A stretch of 6,308 nt of DNA from a bacterium (GCA_025362415.1 JANYGM010000147.1:1-6308); one strand, 5' to 3'; positions 1 through 5,943 are shown, numbered from the stretch's first letter. Numbers and translations: made by a program. The notes: generated by a model from the sequence alone, not told the origin.

Positions 1-694
1 GCACAATTCCTATCACAAAAACAAAAATAATCATATACAAAAAACTACGAGTTTTTGGTATTCCTAACGCAATAGGTAAAGTATTTGCACCTACATTTTT
101 ATCTCCTTTCATATCTTCAATATCTTTAATGATTTCTCGCACCAAAGAAACCAAAAACGCAAAAACCACATAAAACCATATTTCTAAACTATAAATCTTC
201 TCAAAAACGCCTACAATTAAAAGCCCACTTGCTGATAAAATAGCCACCACAAAATTCCCTAAAAATGCCGTTCTTTTGAGTTTGTTAGAATATAACCAAA
301 GAAAAAATATGGTAAAAAACACAAATAAAAAAATAGTGTTTCCCAAGAAAAAAGCAGATAAAAGTCCTAAAAAATTAAAAGAAATATTCCAAATAATAGC
401 TGTCCTTCTGCGCAAAATACGCCCAATCACCATTTTTTTAGGTTTATTGATGATGTCTATTTTCATATCATAATAATCATTGATGATATATCCAGCCGCC
501 CCAACGCAAATAGTAGAAAACATCAACAAAATAAAATCAAAATCAATACTAAAAGCCTCTTTGGTATAGTTTAGAAGCATTATTTTGGCAAAATATTGCG
601 TAATAACCATAATAAGCAAATTCCCTGCACGCACAAGACGCAAAAATCCCCATAAAACAAATTTTAAGGGGATTTTATTAGTAGTATTAGACAT
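1..694 (-). CDS. UbiA-family prenyltransferase, probable geranylgeranylglycerol-phosphate geranylgeranyltransferase (3' end cut by window edge)
   Basis: The frame is open from the ATG at 692-694 to the left edge, giving 231 codons without a stop, so the C-terminus lies outside the window. UbiA enzymes are integral membrane proteins that transfer a polyprenyl group from its diphosphate to an acceptor, using Mg2+ bound by two Asp-rich motifs. Both motifs are visible: NDYYDMKID at residues 72-80 and DIEDMKGD at 191-198, the latter followed by NVGANTLPIALG. Hydrophobic segments lie at about 53-73, 98-118, 120-135, 145-165, 170-188 and from 217 on. The NDYYDxxID-xxNKP and REIIKDIEDMKGD wording matches the group annotated in Bacteroidota as geranylgeranylglycerol-phosphate geranylgeranyltransferase. 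MenA- or 4-hydroxybenzoate-type activity is less likely but not excluded. No ATG, GTG or TTG occurs in frame upstream before a stop at 761-763, so the start is firm. Heptamer repeats begin 2 bp upstream of it. Confidence 0.9.
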   Translation of the reverse strand, partial: MSNTTNKIPLKFVLWGFLRLVRAGNLLIMVITQYFAKIMLLNYTKEAFSIDFDFILLMFSTICVGAAGYIINDYYDMKIDIINKPKKMVIGRILRRRTAIIWNISFNFLGLLSAFFLGNTIFLFVFFTIFFLWLYSNKLKRTAFLGNFVVAILSASGLLIVGVFEKIYSLEIWFYVVFAFLVSLVREIIKDIEDMKGDKNVGANTLPIALGIPKTRSFLYMIIFVFVIGIV

Positions 695-695
695 A

Positions 696-818
696 TATGA
701 TGTGTGATGTGTGATGTGTGATGTATGATGTATGATGTATTTTTGTCTTAAACAATGTATTTATATCACATATCACATATCACACATCACACATCACATA
801 TCACATATCACACATCAT
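696..818. repeat. inverted pair of heptamer repeat arrays upstream of the prenyltransferase
   Basis: Six 7-bp units (TATGATG, TGTGATG x3, TATGATG x2) run from 696 to 737. After about 25 bp of non-repeat AT-rich sequence, eight units of the complementary type (ATATCAC x3, ACATCAC x2, ATATCAC x2, ACATCAT) run from 763 to 818. The arms are near-complementary, with roughly one mismatch per unit, so the transcript could fold into a long imperfect hairpin. The array fills the gap between the lipoprotein stop (822) and the prenyltransferase ATG (694), both on the minus strand. I see no consensus promoter in the loop, so the array probably lies in the leader of the prenyltransferase mRNA or in the intercistronic mRNA. 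Confidence 0.9.
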
Positions 819-821
819 AAG

Positions 822-1388
822 TTATTTTTTGAATGAAAGTTTGATTTTAAGCGTAATGGGAACAGTAACAGGAATGGGAAAATTAGGGATAGTTAATGTT
901 ACATTTTGCGTTTGTTCTGCGTATAAACGTAACCTTGTGTCGTCAAGAGTTTGAATATCCCACACTTTTGGTACACTAATCTTATAAGTAGTGAGCAAAA
1001 CAGCAAGTTCCGCAGGAATAAAGGCATCAACATTGGTAAAAGTTACTTTTTTAGTAGTTTCATCAATAGTGTAAGGTGTTGTTTGTGGATTAGAAAGTAC
1101 GCCACTTGTGCTATCACGAGCATAAACAACTGCATCATTAGTAGTTTTAAACTCCAAAGCGGTAGCTTTATTACTACGTGGGGTACTTGCTGCTGCGAGT
1201 GCTGCCGTTATTTCAGGCGTTACTAACGGAAAAGAGGTTGTAACATTAGGAGTAATGCTATCACCTACCCAAACGTGGGCAGTAATCAGTTCTTTTTGCG
1301 TTTTGATTTGTACATCATCTTTTTTTGTACAAGCAGAAAATATACTCAAAACAGCTAAAAATAGTAAAAAAGGGGTTATTTTTTTCAT
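822..1388 (-). CDS. small putative outer-membrane lipoprotein, possibly lipocalin-like
   Basis: This 188-residue protein opens with a classic lipoprotein signal: MKK, a hydrophobic stretch at 5-18, and lipobox FSAC with the lipidated Cys at residue 20. The residues after the Cys are TKKDD, a Lys/Asp-rich stretch like the lipoprotein export signals that send some Bacteroidota lipoproteins to the cell surface (a family-level observation, not proof here). The mature part is about 168 residues, rich in Thr, Val, Pro and Ile, with alternating beta-type patterns. The KELITAHVW segment at 32-40 and the WDIQTLDDTRLRLYAE segment at 143-158 loosely recall lipocalin-like small lipoproteins. I do not recognise a specific family or function. 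The ATG at 1386-1388 is supported by the signal peptide. It stands alone: lptB ends 196 bp upstream, with a hairpin between, and a repeat array follows. Confidence 0.8.
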   Translation of the reverse strand: MKKITPFLLFLAVLSIFSACTKKDDVQIKTQKELITAHVWVGDSITPNVTTSFPLVTPEITAALAAASTPRSNKATALEFKTTNDAVVYARDSTSGVLSNPQTTPYTIDETTKKVTFTNVDAFIPAELAVLLTTYKISVPKVWDIQTLDDTRLRLYAEQTQNVTLTIPNFPIPVTVPITLKIKLSFKK

Positions 1389-1466
1389 TTAATTTAAAAT
1401 ATTTTTGTGGATAAATAATTTAGGAGTAATTTGATTGTAAATAATTGAACAAGATAAACTTGTATT

Positions 1467-1528
1467 AAACCCTAAGGGTGTAATCTTTTGAAATTCAAAG
1501 TTTTAACCAAATTACACCCTTAGGGTTT
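1467..1528. repeat. 18-bp perfect inverted repeat with self-palindromic arms, possible terminator
   Basis: The arms at 1467-1484 (AAACCCTAAGGGTGTAAT) and 1511-1528 are perfect reverse complements separated by 26 bp. Each arm also contains its own palindrome (ACCCT-A-AGGGT or its complement), and the loop carries a smaller inverted repeat (TTTGAA/TTCAAA). It lies between lptB and the lipoprotein gene, both on the minus strand, so it could terminate lptB. However, the T-rich tail (TTTTGTTTT at 1526-1534) is on the plus side, where no gene points, and on the minus strand only TTTAAT follows the stem. A repeat element or an mRNA-stabilising or attenuating hairpin is equally possible. The remainder of 1389-1584 shows nothing recognisable. 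Confidence 0.65.
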
Positions 1529-1584
1529 TGTTTTACAAAGAACGTGTTTTTTTAGCTTATATTTTCATTTCAGAAAAATATTTA

Positions 1585-2328
1585 TCAATTTACATTAAAA
1601 ATCTTCTTTTTGAACTCGTATAATTCACCCAAATAATGTTTTTTTACTTCTGGGTCTGTGGCAACATCTGCTGGAATACCTTCTTTAAATACTTTTCCGC
1701 CTGACATTACATATACGTGGTCTGTGATAGACAAAGTTTCATCAGCATTATGGTCAGTAATCAAAATTCCTAAATTTTTGAATTTCAATTTATAAATAAT
1801 ATGTTGTATTTCTTCTACTGCAAGTGGGTCAACGCCTGCAAAAGGTTCATCAAGTAAGATAAATTTAGGTTTTACGGCTAATGCACGAGCTATTTCGGTA
1901 CGTCTGCGCTCTCCACCAGATAATACTTTCCCATAATTTTTTCTTACGTGTGTAAGGCTAAACTCCTCTAAAAGTTGCTCTGTACGTTCTTTTTGCTCAT
2001 TTTTAGGAATATCCATCATTTCCAAAACGGCTTTAATGTTGTCTTCAACAGTCAAATCTCTAAAAACACTTGCTTCTTGTGCCAAATAGCCCAAACCTAA
2101 TTTTGCTCGTTTGTACATTGGAAGTGCAGTAATATCTTTGTCGTCAAGGAAAATTTTGCCTTCATCAGGTTTTACAAGCCCAGTTGCCATATAAAAAGTA
2201 GTTGTTTTTCCTGCGCCATTATGCCCAAGTAAGCCTACTATTTGCCCTTGTTCTACTTCAACTGATACATCATTGACAACAGTACGCTTGCCATATCTTT
2301 TTATTAAGTGTTCTGCTCGTAATTTCAT
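1585..2328 (-). CDS. lptB: LPS export ABC transporter ATP-binding protein LptB
   Basis: LptB is the cytoplasmic ATPase of the LptB2FGC complex, which extracts lipopolysaccharide from the inner membrane and drives it across the Lpt bridge to the outer membrane. The 247-residue length fits the family (about 240). Visible elements in order are Walker A GHNGAGKTT (35-43), Q-loop Gln84 in GYLAQE, the ABC signature LSGGERRR (136-143), Walker B FILLDE (156-161) followed by the LptB-typical PFAGVDPLAVEEIQ, and the switch His193 in ITDHNADETL. Tyr81-Leu82-Ala83-Gln84 followed by EASVFRDLTVEDNI is the diagnostic LptB reading rather than a generic ABC ATPase; His36 replaces the more usual Pro in the P-loop. 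The ATG at 2326-2328 aligns with the family start. No LptF, LptG, LptA or LptC gene is in the window, and the macro-domain gene lies 199 bp upstream on the same strand. Confidence 0.96.
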   Translation of the reverse strand: MKLRAEHLIKRYGKRTVVNDVSVEVEQGQIVGLLGHNGAGKTTTFYMATGLVKPDEGKIFLDDKDITALPMYKRAKLGLGYLAQEASVFRDLTVEDNIKAVLEMMDIPKNEQKERTEQLLEEFSLTHVRKNYGKVLSGGERRRTEIARALAVKPKFILLDEPFAGVDPLAVEEIQHIIYKLKFKNLGILITDHNADETLSITDHVYVMSGGKVFKEGIPADVATDPEVKKHYLGELYEFKKKIFNVN

Positions 2329-2359
2329 TGAAAATTAAATAATTATATTTTATATTTGG

Positions 2360-2367
2360 CAAAGATA
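2360..2367 (-). promoter_or_regulatory. candidate -7 box for lptB
   Basis: On the minus strand this reads TATCTTTG, a perfect match to the Bacteroidota sigma-A -7 consensus TAnnTTTG, about 31 bp upstream of the lptB ATG. A TTG that could be the -33 element lies 24 bp further upstream (2392-2394), longer than the usual spacing of about 19-21 bp. A second minus-strand match (TACATTTG, 2480-2487) is further away and has no TTG partner. The rest of the 2329-2527 gap holds nothing else I can support. Confidence 0.4.
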
Positions 2368-2527
2368 CAACTTATCTTTTTATATTTTAGGCAAGTGCAA
2401 AATCTGTTCCAAAAAATCTTACATTTATCTAAGAACAACTTGTATCCAAAAACTGTTCTCTTTTCTTTGCTGAAAACACCAAATGTACATAAATTCTTAC
2501 TCACCTCATTTTTTATGTTTTTAATTT

Positions 2528-3127
2528 CTAATGTGTATAAATCATTCCACTTGGGTTGATTTTCCAATGGTACTTTTGAGCATCTCCAAAACCATCAAAA
2601 TCCATTTTTTCACCCAAAACAATCTCTTTATAGGCAAAAAACATCTGTCTAGCAGCCGTTTCAGGTGGCATACGCCCAACACCAGTACAAAAACCAGGGA
2701 TAGCTACATATTCAATTTTTTCGTGGTTAATAGCTTTAATAAGTGCGGCTTTCATAGCTAAATAAGCATTTAGAGAGGTGCTGATATTAAAATTCGTAGG
2801 CACACGCATAGTGGGTGCTACAATCAGATGAGGTATAATTTCATCATTTGTTTCCATTACGAGTGCTGTTCCTACAAGTAGCTCACTTTCTGGCAATGCT
2901 TTTATTTGTTTTTGTAATTTTTCTTGCAAATCCCAGCCCAATCTTTCAGAAATGGCATAATCTACGCCACCATCCATAAAACCAAAACTATTAGCAGGGC
3001 TTACTATTGCATCACAAGAAACATTAGTAATATCACCTAAAAGCACTTTTACATCAGTTCTATCAGCAAAAAACATATTCCACGCCTCAATCATTTGAGG
3101 ATTTTTGTCTATCAATAAATAGTGCAT
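2528..3127 (-). CDS. macro domain (Appr-1''-p processing-type) protein
   Basis: This 199-residue protein is essentially one macro domain, a fold that binds ADP-ribose and in many members removes ADP-ribose or processes its derivatives. Key elements are GDIT (31-34), DAIVSPAN (39-46) with the conserved Asn46, the glycine-rich loop GFMDGGVD (49-56), and the phosphate-binding loop IPGFCTGVGRMPP (143-155). The wording SPANSFGFMDGGVDYAI resembles a macro subgroup I associate with both bacterial and phage proteins, rather than the MacroD/YmdB type with NAAN. Substrate specificity therefore cannot be assigned from sequence alone, and neither hydrolase activity nor simple ADP-ribose binding is demonstrated. 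The ATG at 3125-3127 gives a natural N-terminus. It lies 41 bp downstream of the yigZ-type gene on the same strand, so the two are probably co-transcribed. No ADP-ribosyltransferase toxin, NAD-consuming enzyme or phage gene is adjacent. Confidence 0.9.
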   Translation of the reverse strand: MHYLLIDKNPQMIEAWNMFFADRTDVKVLLGDITNVSCDAIVSPANSFGFMDGGVDYAISERLGWDLQEKLQKQIKALPESELLVGTALVMETNDEIIPHLIVAPTMRVPTNFNISTSLNAYLAMKAALIKAINHEKIEYVAIPGFCTGVGRMPPETAARQMFFAYKEIVLGEKMDFDGFGDAQKYHWKINPSGMIYTH

Positions 3128-3137
3128 TTTTTGAGTT

Positions 3138-3155
3138 GTTTTAGATGTTTTAGAT
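3138..3155. repeat. tandem 9-bp duplication
   Basis: Two adjacent perfect copies of GTTTTAGAT lie in the 41-bp gap between the yigZ-type stop and the macro-domain start. Two copies is little, and this may be simple slippage. Confidence 0.6.
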
Positions 3156-3168
3156 TACTATTTTAAAA

Positions 3169-3747
3169 CTATTTTACCCATTTTTTAAATTTCTCTTGTG
3201 TTTCTAATAGATTACTTTTTTTGGTTAAAAGTGTCATTTCGCACCAAATACCAAAGTTTTGAGTTTGTATTTTTAGTGCTAATTGTTCTATCAGACGCAT
3301 TATTTCGTTGGTTTCCTCATAATTATATTGAATATTTATAGGCAAAACAACAGTTTTTTCAATGATTTCAGCAGTTTCCAACGCATTGGCAGCTGCCGTT
3401 TTGTAGGCACTTATAAGACCACTTACGCCTAATTTCGTACCTCCAAAATACCTAACCACTACTACAAGCGTATCAGTAAGGTTTTTGGAACGGATTTGTC
3501 CTAAAATGGGTGTTCCTGCGCTATGACTAGGCTCTCCGTCATCACTTGCACGATATTTTTCCTGATTTGCACCCAAAATATAAGCAAAACAATGATGTGA
3601 AGCATCGTGATAGCTTTTTTTAAGGATTTCTAAACATTGTTTTACTTCCTGCTCCGTTTCCACAGGATACGAAAACGCCATAAATTTGCTTCCTTTTTCT
3701 TTGTAAAGGCTTTGTGTAGGTGCAGAAATAGTCAAAAAAGTATCCAA
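3169..3747 (-). CDS. yigZ: YigZ/IMPACT family protein (UPF0029 plus DUF1949)
   Basis: This 192-residue protein belongs to the conserved YigZ/IMPACT family. Eukaryotic IMPACT regulates the Gcn2 translational stress kinase; the bacterial role is not established. N-terminal UPF0029 signatures (numbered from the start given here) are KEKGSKF (16-22), HHCFAYILG (51-59), SDDGEPSHSAGTPILGQI (68-85) and RYFGGTKLGVSGLISAY (99-115). Residues from about 130 to the end fit the small C-terminal DUF1949 ferredoxin-like domain. No ATG start exists: the first Met would fall inside the KEKGSKFM block. Two TTG codons are possible, at 3775-3777 (202 residues) and 3745-3747 (192 residues). I prefer the second because MDTFLTI aligns with the usual family N-terminus, and because a TATATTTG -7-like box overlaps the first TTG. 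The macro-domain gene follows 41 bp downstream, probably in the same transcript. Confidence 0.9.
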   Translation of the reverse strand: MDTFLTISAPTQSLYKEKGSKFMAFSYPVETEQEVKQCLEILKKSYHDASHHCFAYILGANQEKYRASDDGEPSHSAGTPILGQIRSKNLTDTLVVVVRYFGGTKLGVSGLISAYKTAAANALETAEIIEKTVVLPINIQYNYEETNEIMRLIEQLALKIQTQNFGIWCEMTLLTKKSNLLETQEKFKKWVK

Positions 3748-3774
3748 AATAAACAGAGAATTAGTATTTGGTGG

Positions 3775-3782
3775 CAAATATA
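3775..3782 (-). promoter_or_regulatory. candidate -7 box for yigZ and the macro-domain gene
   Basis: The minus strand reads TATATTTG, matching the TAnnTTTG consensus, about 28 bp upstream of the preferred TTG start at 3747. I find no TTG at the expected -33 distance, so support rests on the -7 box and its placement. If it is real, the transcript would start downstream of the TTG at 3777 and rule that start out. Confidence 0.3.
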
Positions 3783-3802
3783 CAGATATTTGTTTTATAT
3801 TT

Positions 3803-3921
3803 GTTAGGACTTACACAAAAAAGTCCTATAACCACCCCCAGCCCCTCCTTAGGAAGGAGGGGAGTTTCTTCCCCGCTTTGAAAGGAGGGCTTAGGGGTGG
3901 TTATATTAAATTTTGCCTAAC
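3803..3921. repeat. GC-rich palindromic MITE-like element between divergent genes
   Basis: The 119-bp element has imperfect terminal inverted repeats. GTTAGG (3803-3808) faces CCTAAC (3916-3921), with CAAAA next in both arms. Then a perfect 12-bp match, TATAACCACCCC (3827-3838), faces GGGGTGGTTATA (3894-3905), followed by AGCCC (3840-3844) facing GGGCT (3887-3891). Inside are competing hairpins: CCCCTCCTT/AAGGAGGGG (3842-3850 with 3854-3862, 3-bp loop), GGGGA/TCCCC (3859-3863 with 3870-3874) and, at the left, TAGGACTT/AAGTCCTA (3805-3812 with 3821-3828). The G/C tracts contrast sharply with the AT-rich surroundings. It contains no ORF and lies between divergently transcribed genes, so it is not a terminator for either. 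I see no convincing target-site duplication. Confidence 0.8.
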
Positions 3922-3940
3922 TAATTTTTGTATGAATTAA

Positions 3941-5065
3941 ATGAAAATAACTATTTTGCTGAATACTTCTTGGAATATTTATAACTTTCGGGCAGGGCTG
4001 ATAAAGCACTTTTTAGCGCAAAAACATGAAATTATTTGCCTTGCACCAAAAGATGATTATTCTCATTTGCTCGTAGAAATGGGCTGTACCTTCATAGAAA
4101 CGCCACTTGACAACAAAGGTATCAACCCTTTGAATGATTTGAAATACTGTTTTTCCCTTTGGAAAATCTTACGAAAAACTCGTCCTGATGTTATTTTTGC
4201 TTATACCATAAAACCCAATATTTATGGAAATTTTGTTGCGAAAATGCTTAATATTCCTGTTGTGAGCAATGTTTCTGGGCTTGGAACGGTTTTTATCCGA
4301 GAAAATTTTTCTGCTAAAATAGCGCATTTTTTGTATAAAATGGCTTTTAAATTTCCTCAAAAAATATTTTTTCAAAATGAAGATGATTTACAGATTTTTT
4401 TGGATAAAAAACTGCTTGAAAAATCAAAAACTGCTCTTCTTGCGGGTTCAGGCATCAATTTAGAAGAGTTTTCTTTTGATATTTTACCAAAAAATAATAC
4501 TTTTACTTTTTTGCTTATTGCTCGTTTGATTTATGATAAAGGCATTTTGGAGTATATTGATGCTATTCGTATTATAAAAAAACAGCAAAAAAATCACCAA
4601 AATAATATTCAAATAAAATTTCAATTACTAGGTAAAATAGATACACAAAATACGCTCAACATCACTCAAACGCAAGTAGATGCGTGGGTAGGAGAGGGTT
4701 TGATAGAATATTTGGGAGAAACAAATAATGTAAAACCTTTTATTATTGCGTCTGATTGTGTGGTTTTGCCTTCGTACCGTGAGGGAACGCCTCGTACACT
4801 CTTAGAGGCGGCAGCCATTGGCAGACCAATAGTAACAACAAATGTGGCAGGTTGCAAAGAAGTCGTTGAAAACGAACTAAATGGCTTTTTGTGTGAGCCA
4901 AAAAATGCCCAAGATTTAGCAGATAAAATGACAAAAATGCTACTTTTGTCCATAGAAAAACGCCAAGAAATGGCACATAATGGTAGAAAAAAAGTAGTAG
5001 CGCAATTTGATGAAAAACTTGTAATAGCAAAATACCAACAAGAAGTTCTTAGGTGTGATGTGTGA
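3941..5065 (+). CDS. family 4 glycosyltransferase (GT-B fold), PglA-like
   Basis: This 374-residue cytoplasmic or membrane-associated glycosyltransferase transfers a sugar from a nucleotide-sugar donor, most likely to a lipid-linked glycan. The N-terminal Rossmann half begins MKITILLNTSWNIYNFR and includes KPNIYGNFVAK and SGLGTVFI. The C-terminal half has ARLIYDKG with Arg195 and Lys200 (donor-phosphate contacts in GT4 enzymes), LGETNNVKPFI, SDCVVLPSYREGTPRTLLEAA with the E-x7-E pair Glu281/Glu289, and VAGCKEVVENELNGFLCEP. The layout, including the SGINLEEF linker, resembles the PglA group of GalNAc transferases acting on undecaprenyl-diphosphate sugars, but donor and acceptor are not certain. 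No other glycan genes are in view. The ATG at 3941 follows the palindromic element by 19 bp. The last three residues (Cys-Asp-Val) and the TGA stop are made of heptamer repeat units, so the natural C-terminus may have been altered. Confidence 0.93.
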   Translation: MKITILLNTSWNIYNFRAGLIKHFLAQKHEIICLAPKDDYSHLLVEMGCTFIETPLDNKGINPLNDLKYCFSLWKILRKTRPDVIFAYTIKPNIYGNFVAKMLNIPVVSNVSGLGTVFIRENFSAKIAHFLYKMAFKFPQKIFFQNEDDLQIFLDKKLLEKSKTALLAGSGINLEEFSFDILPKNNTFTFLLIARLIYDKGILEYIDAIRIIKKQQKNHQNNIQIKFQLLGKIDTQNTLNITQTQVDAWVGEGLIEYLGETNNVKPFIIASDCVVLPSYREGTPRTLLEAAAIGRPIVTTNVAGCKEVVENELNGFLCEPKNAQDLADKMTKMLLLSIEKRQEMAHNGRKKVVAQFDEKLVIAKYQQEVLRCDV

Positions 5066-5136
5066 GGTGTGAAGTATGAAGTATGATATATTTTGCATTT
5101 AATTCACAATTCACAATTCCTAATTCCTAATTCAAA
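5054..5136. repeat. second pair of facing heptamer repeat arrays
   Basis: Five units (TGTGATG, TGTGAGG, TGTGAAG, TATGAAG, TATGATA) occupy 5054-5088. After a 13-bp spacer, five units of the opposite orientation type (ATTCACA x2, ATTCCTA x2, ATTCAAA) occupy 5102-5136. The arms are partly complementary (TGTGAA with TTCACA). The left array begins inside the glycosyltransferase gene and supplies its stop, and the right array ends exactly where the GTG start of the methyltransferase begins (5137). The unit length and TGTGATG/TATGATx wording match the array at 696-818. Confidence 0.85.
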
Positions 5137-5934
5137 GTGTCAAATTCGTATTTTCAGTTCAAAAAATTTAGGATAGAGCAGGGGCAAACCGCAATGAAAG
5201 TCTGTACGGAGGCTTGCATTTTTGGTGCTTGTGTTGATATTTCTAAGATTTTAAAAATAGAAAATACCACAAAAATATTGGATATTGGTGCAGGAACAGG
5301 TATTTTGTCGTTGATGCTGGCACAACGCATCACTGATGATAAAAAACAAAGTGTTGAAAATCAAATATTTATACACGCAGTTGAACTTGAAGAAAAAGCA
5401 TTTTTGCAAGCACAAGAAAATATCAAAAACAGCATTTTTGCTGATAAAATAGACATTTTTAATACTTCTATTCAAGATTTTGCGGAAGATTTTAGGAAAA
5501 ATAATACGCAAAAATATGATTTGATTGTGTCAAATCCTCCATTTTTTAGTAATCATCTTTTATCAAAATCACCTAATAAAAACCTTGCAATACATACCAA
5601 TACACTTTCTTTTGATGATTTGGCAAAGTCTGTTTCACAATTATTGCACGAAAATGGTACTTTTGAAATATTACTTCCAGCATACGAAATGAGCCTTTTT
5701 GAGCAAATAGCCAATAAATATAAGCTACAAATTATCCAAAACTTAAATATTTTTAATACAGAAAAACATTTGAAAAACAACAAAATTTTTAGAAAAATAT
5801 GTACTTTGAAATTCAATGTAAATGTTTTGGATAAAGAAGATATTTTAGAAGGAAATTTAGTTATAAAATCAGAGAAAAACACTTATACAGATAGTTTTAA
5901 GGCACTTTTGAAAGACTTTTATTTACATTTGTAA
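5137..5934 (+). CDS. trmN: tRNA1(Val) (adenine(37)-N6)-methyltransferase, TrmN6/YfiC type
   Basis: This 265-residue class I SAM-dependent methyltransferase is predicted to place N6-methyl on A37 of tRNA1(Val), next to the anticodon. The N-terminus SNSYFQFKKFRIEQGQTAMKV is the family hallmark. Motif I ILDIGAGTGILS (47-58) binds SAM, Glu83 at the end of strand 2 should contact the SAM ribose, and the N6-amino-methyltransferase motif NPPF is at 133-136 in DLIVSNPPFFSNHLLSKSP. The C-terminal part is Lys/Asn-rich and less conserved; length is slightly above the E. coli protein (about 245). The start is GTG at 5137: an in-frame TAA at 5128-5130 forbids anything further upstream, and the first ATG (residue 20) would remove the conserved N-terminus. 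It is 71 bp after the glycosyltransferase on the same strand, and the gap is mostly heptamer repeats. A terminator follows. Confidence 0.93.
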   Translation: MSNSYFQFKKFRIEQGQTAMKVCTEACIFGACVDISKILKIENTTKILDIGAGTGILSLMLAQRITDDKKQSVENQIFIHAVELEEKAFLQAQENIKNSIFADKIDIFNTSIQDFAEDFRKNNTQKYDLIVSNPPFFSNHLLSKSPNKNLAIHTNTLSFDDLAKSVSQLLHENGTFEILLPAYEMSLFEQIANKYKLQIIQNLNIFNTEKHLKNNKIFRKICTLKFNVNVLDKEDILEGNLVIKSEKNTYTDSFKALLKDFYLHL

Positions 5935-5943
5935 ATCTTTGTA

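Noticed and set aside
276..473. Plus-strand 65-codon frame with a hydrophobic tail
   Set aside because: It is antisense to the prenyltransferase coding region, which has clear catalytic motifs; the hydrophobic tail mirrors codons for the membrane protein.
696..818. CRISPR array
   Set aside because: Units are 7 bp and contiguous, with no unique spacers, and the second half is the reverse complement of the first.
951..1226. Plus-strand 91-codon frame with several Cys
   Set aside because: It lies entirely antisense to the lipoprotein gene and shows no recognisable domain.
2429..2456. Terminator after the macro-domain gene (AGAACA/TGTTCT)
   Set aside because: The stem is only 6 bp around a loop of about 16 bp, and there is no good T run on the minus strand.
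2343..2567. Minus-strand 74-codon frame overlapping the end of the macro-domain gene
   Set aside because: It starts inside the macro-domain gene in another frame, is rich in Lys, Phe and Cys as expected of translated AT-rich intergenic DNA, runs through the lptB promoter region and shows no motif.
2528..3127. Defence or toxin-antitoxin module based on the macro domain
   Set aside because: No ADP-ribosyltransferase, NAD-consuming enzyme or other defence gene is adjacent; the neighbours are lptB and a YigZ-type gene.
3905..3940. Promoter for the glycosyltransferase (TAAATTTTG and TAATTTTTG)
   Set aside because: Both have three rather than two bases between TA and TTTG, and no suitable -33 TTG is seen; such strings are common in AT-rich DNA.
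4666..5030. Two overlapping minus-strand frames of about 95 codons
   Set aside because: Both are antisense to the glycosyltransferase, whose E-x7-E region explains the open frames.
5251..5882. Minus-strand frames of 86 and 109 codons
   Set aside because: They are antisense to the methyltransferase and Phe/Lys/Ile-rich, as expected from the complement of an AT-rich gene.
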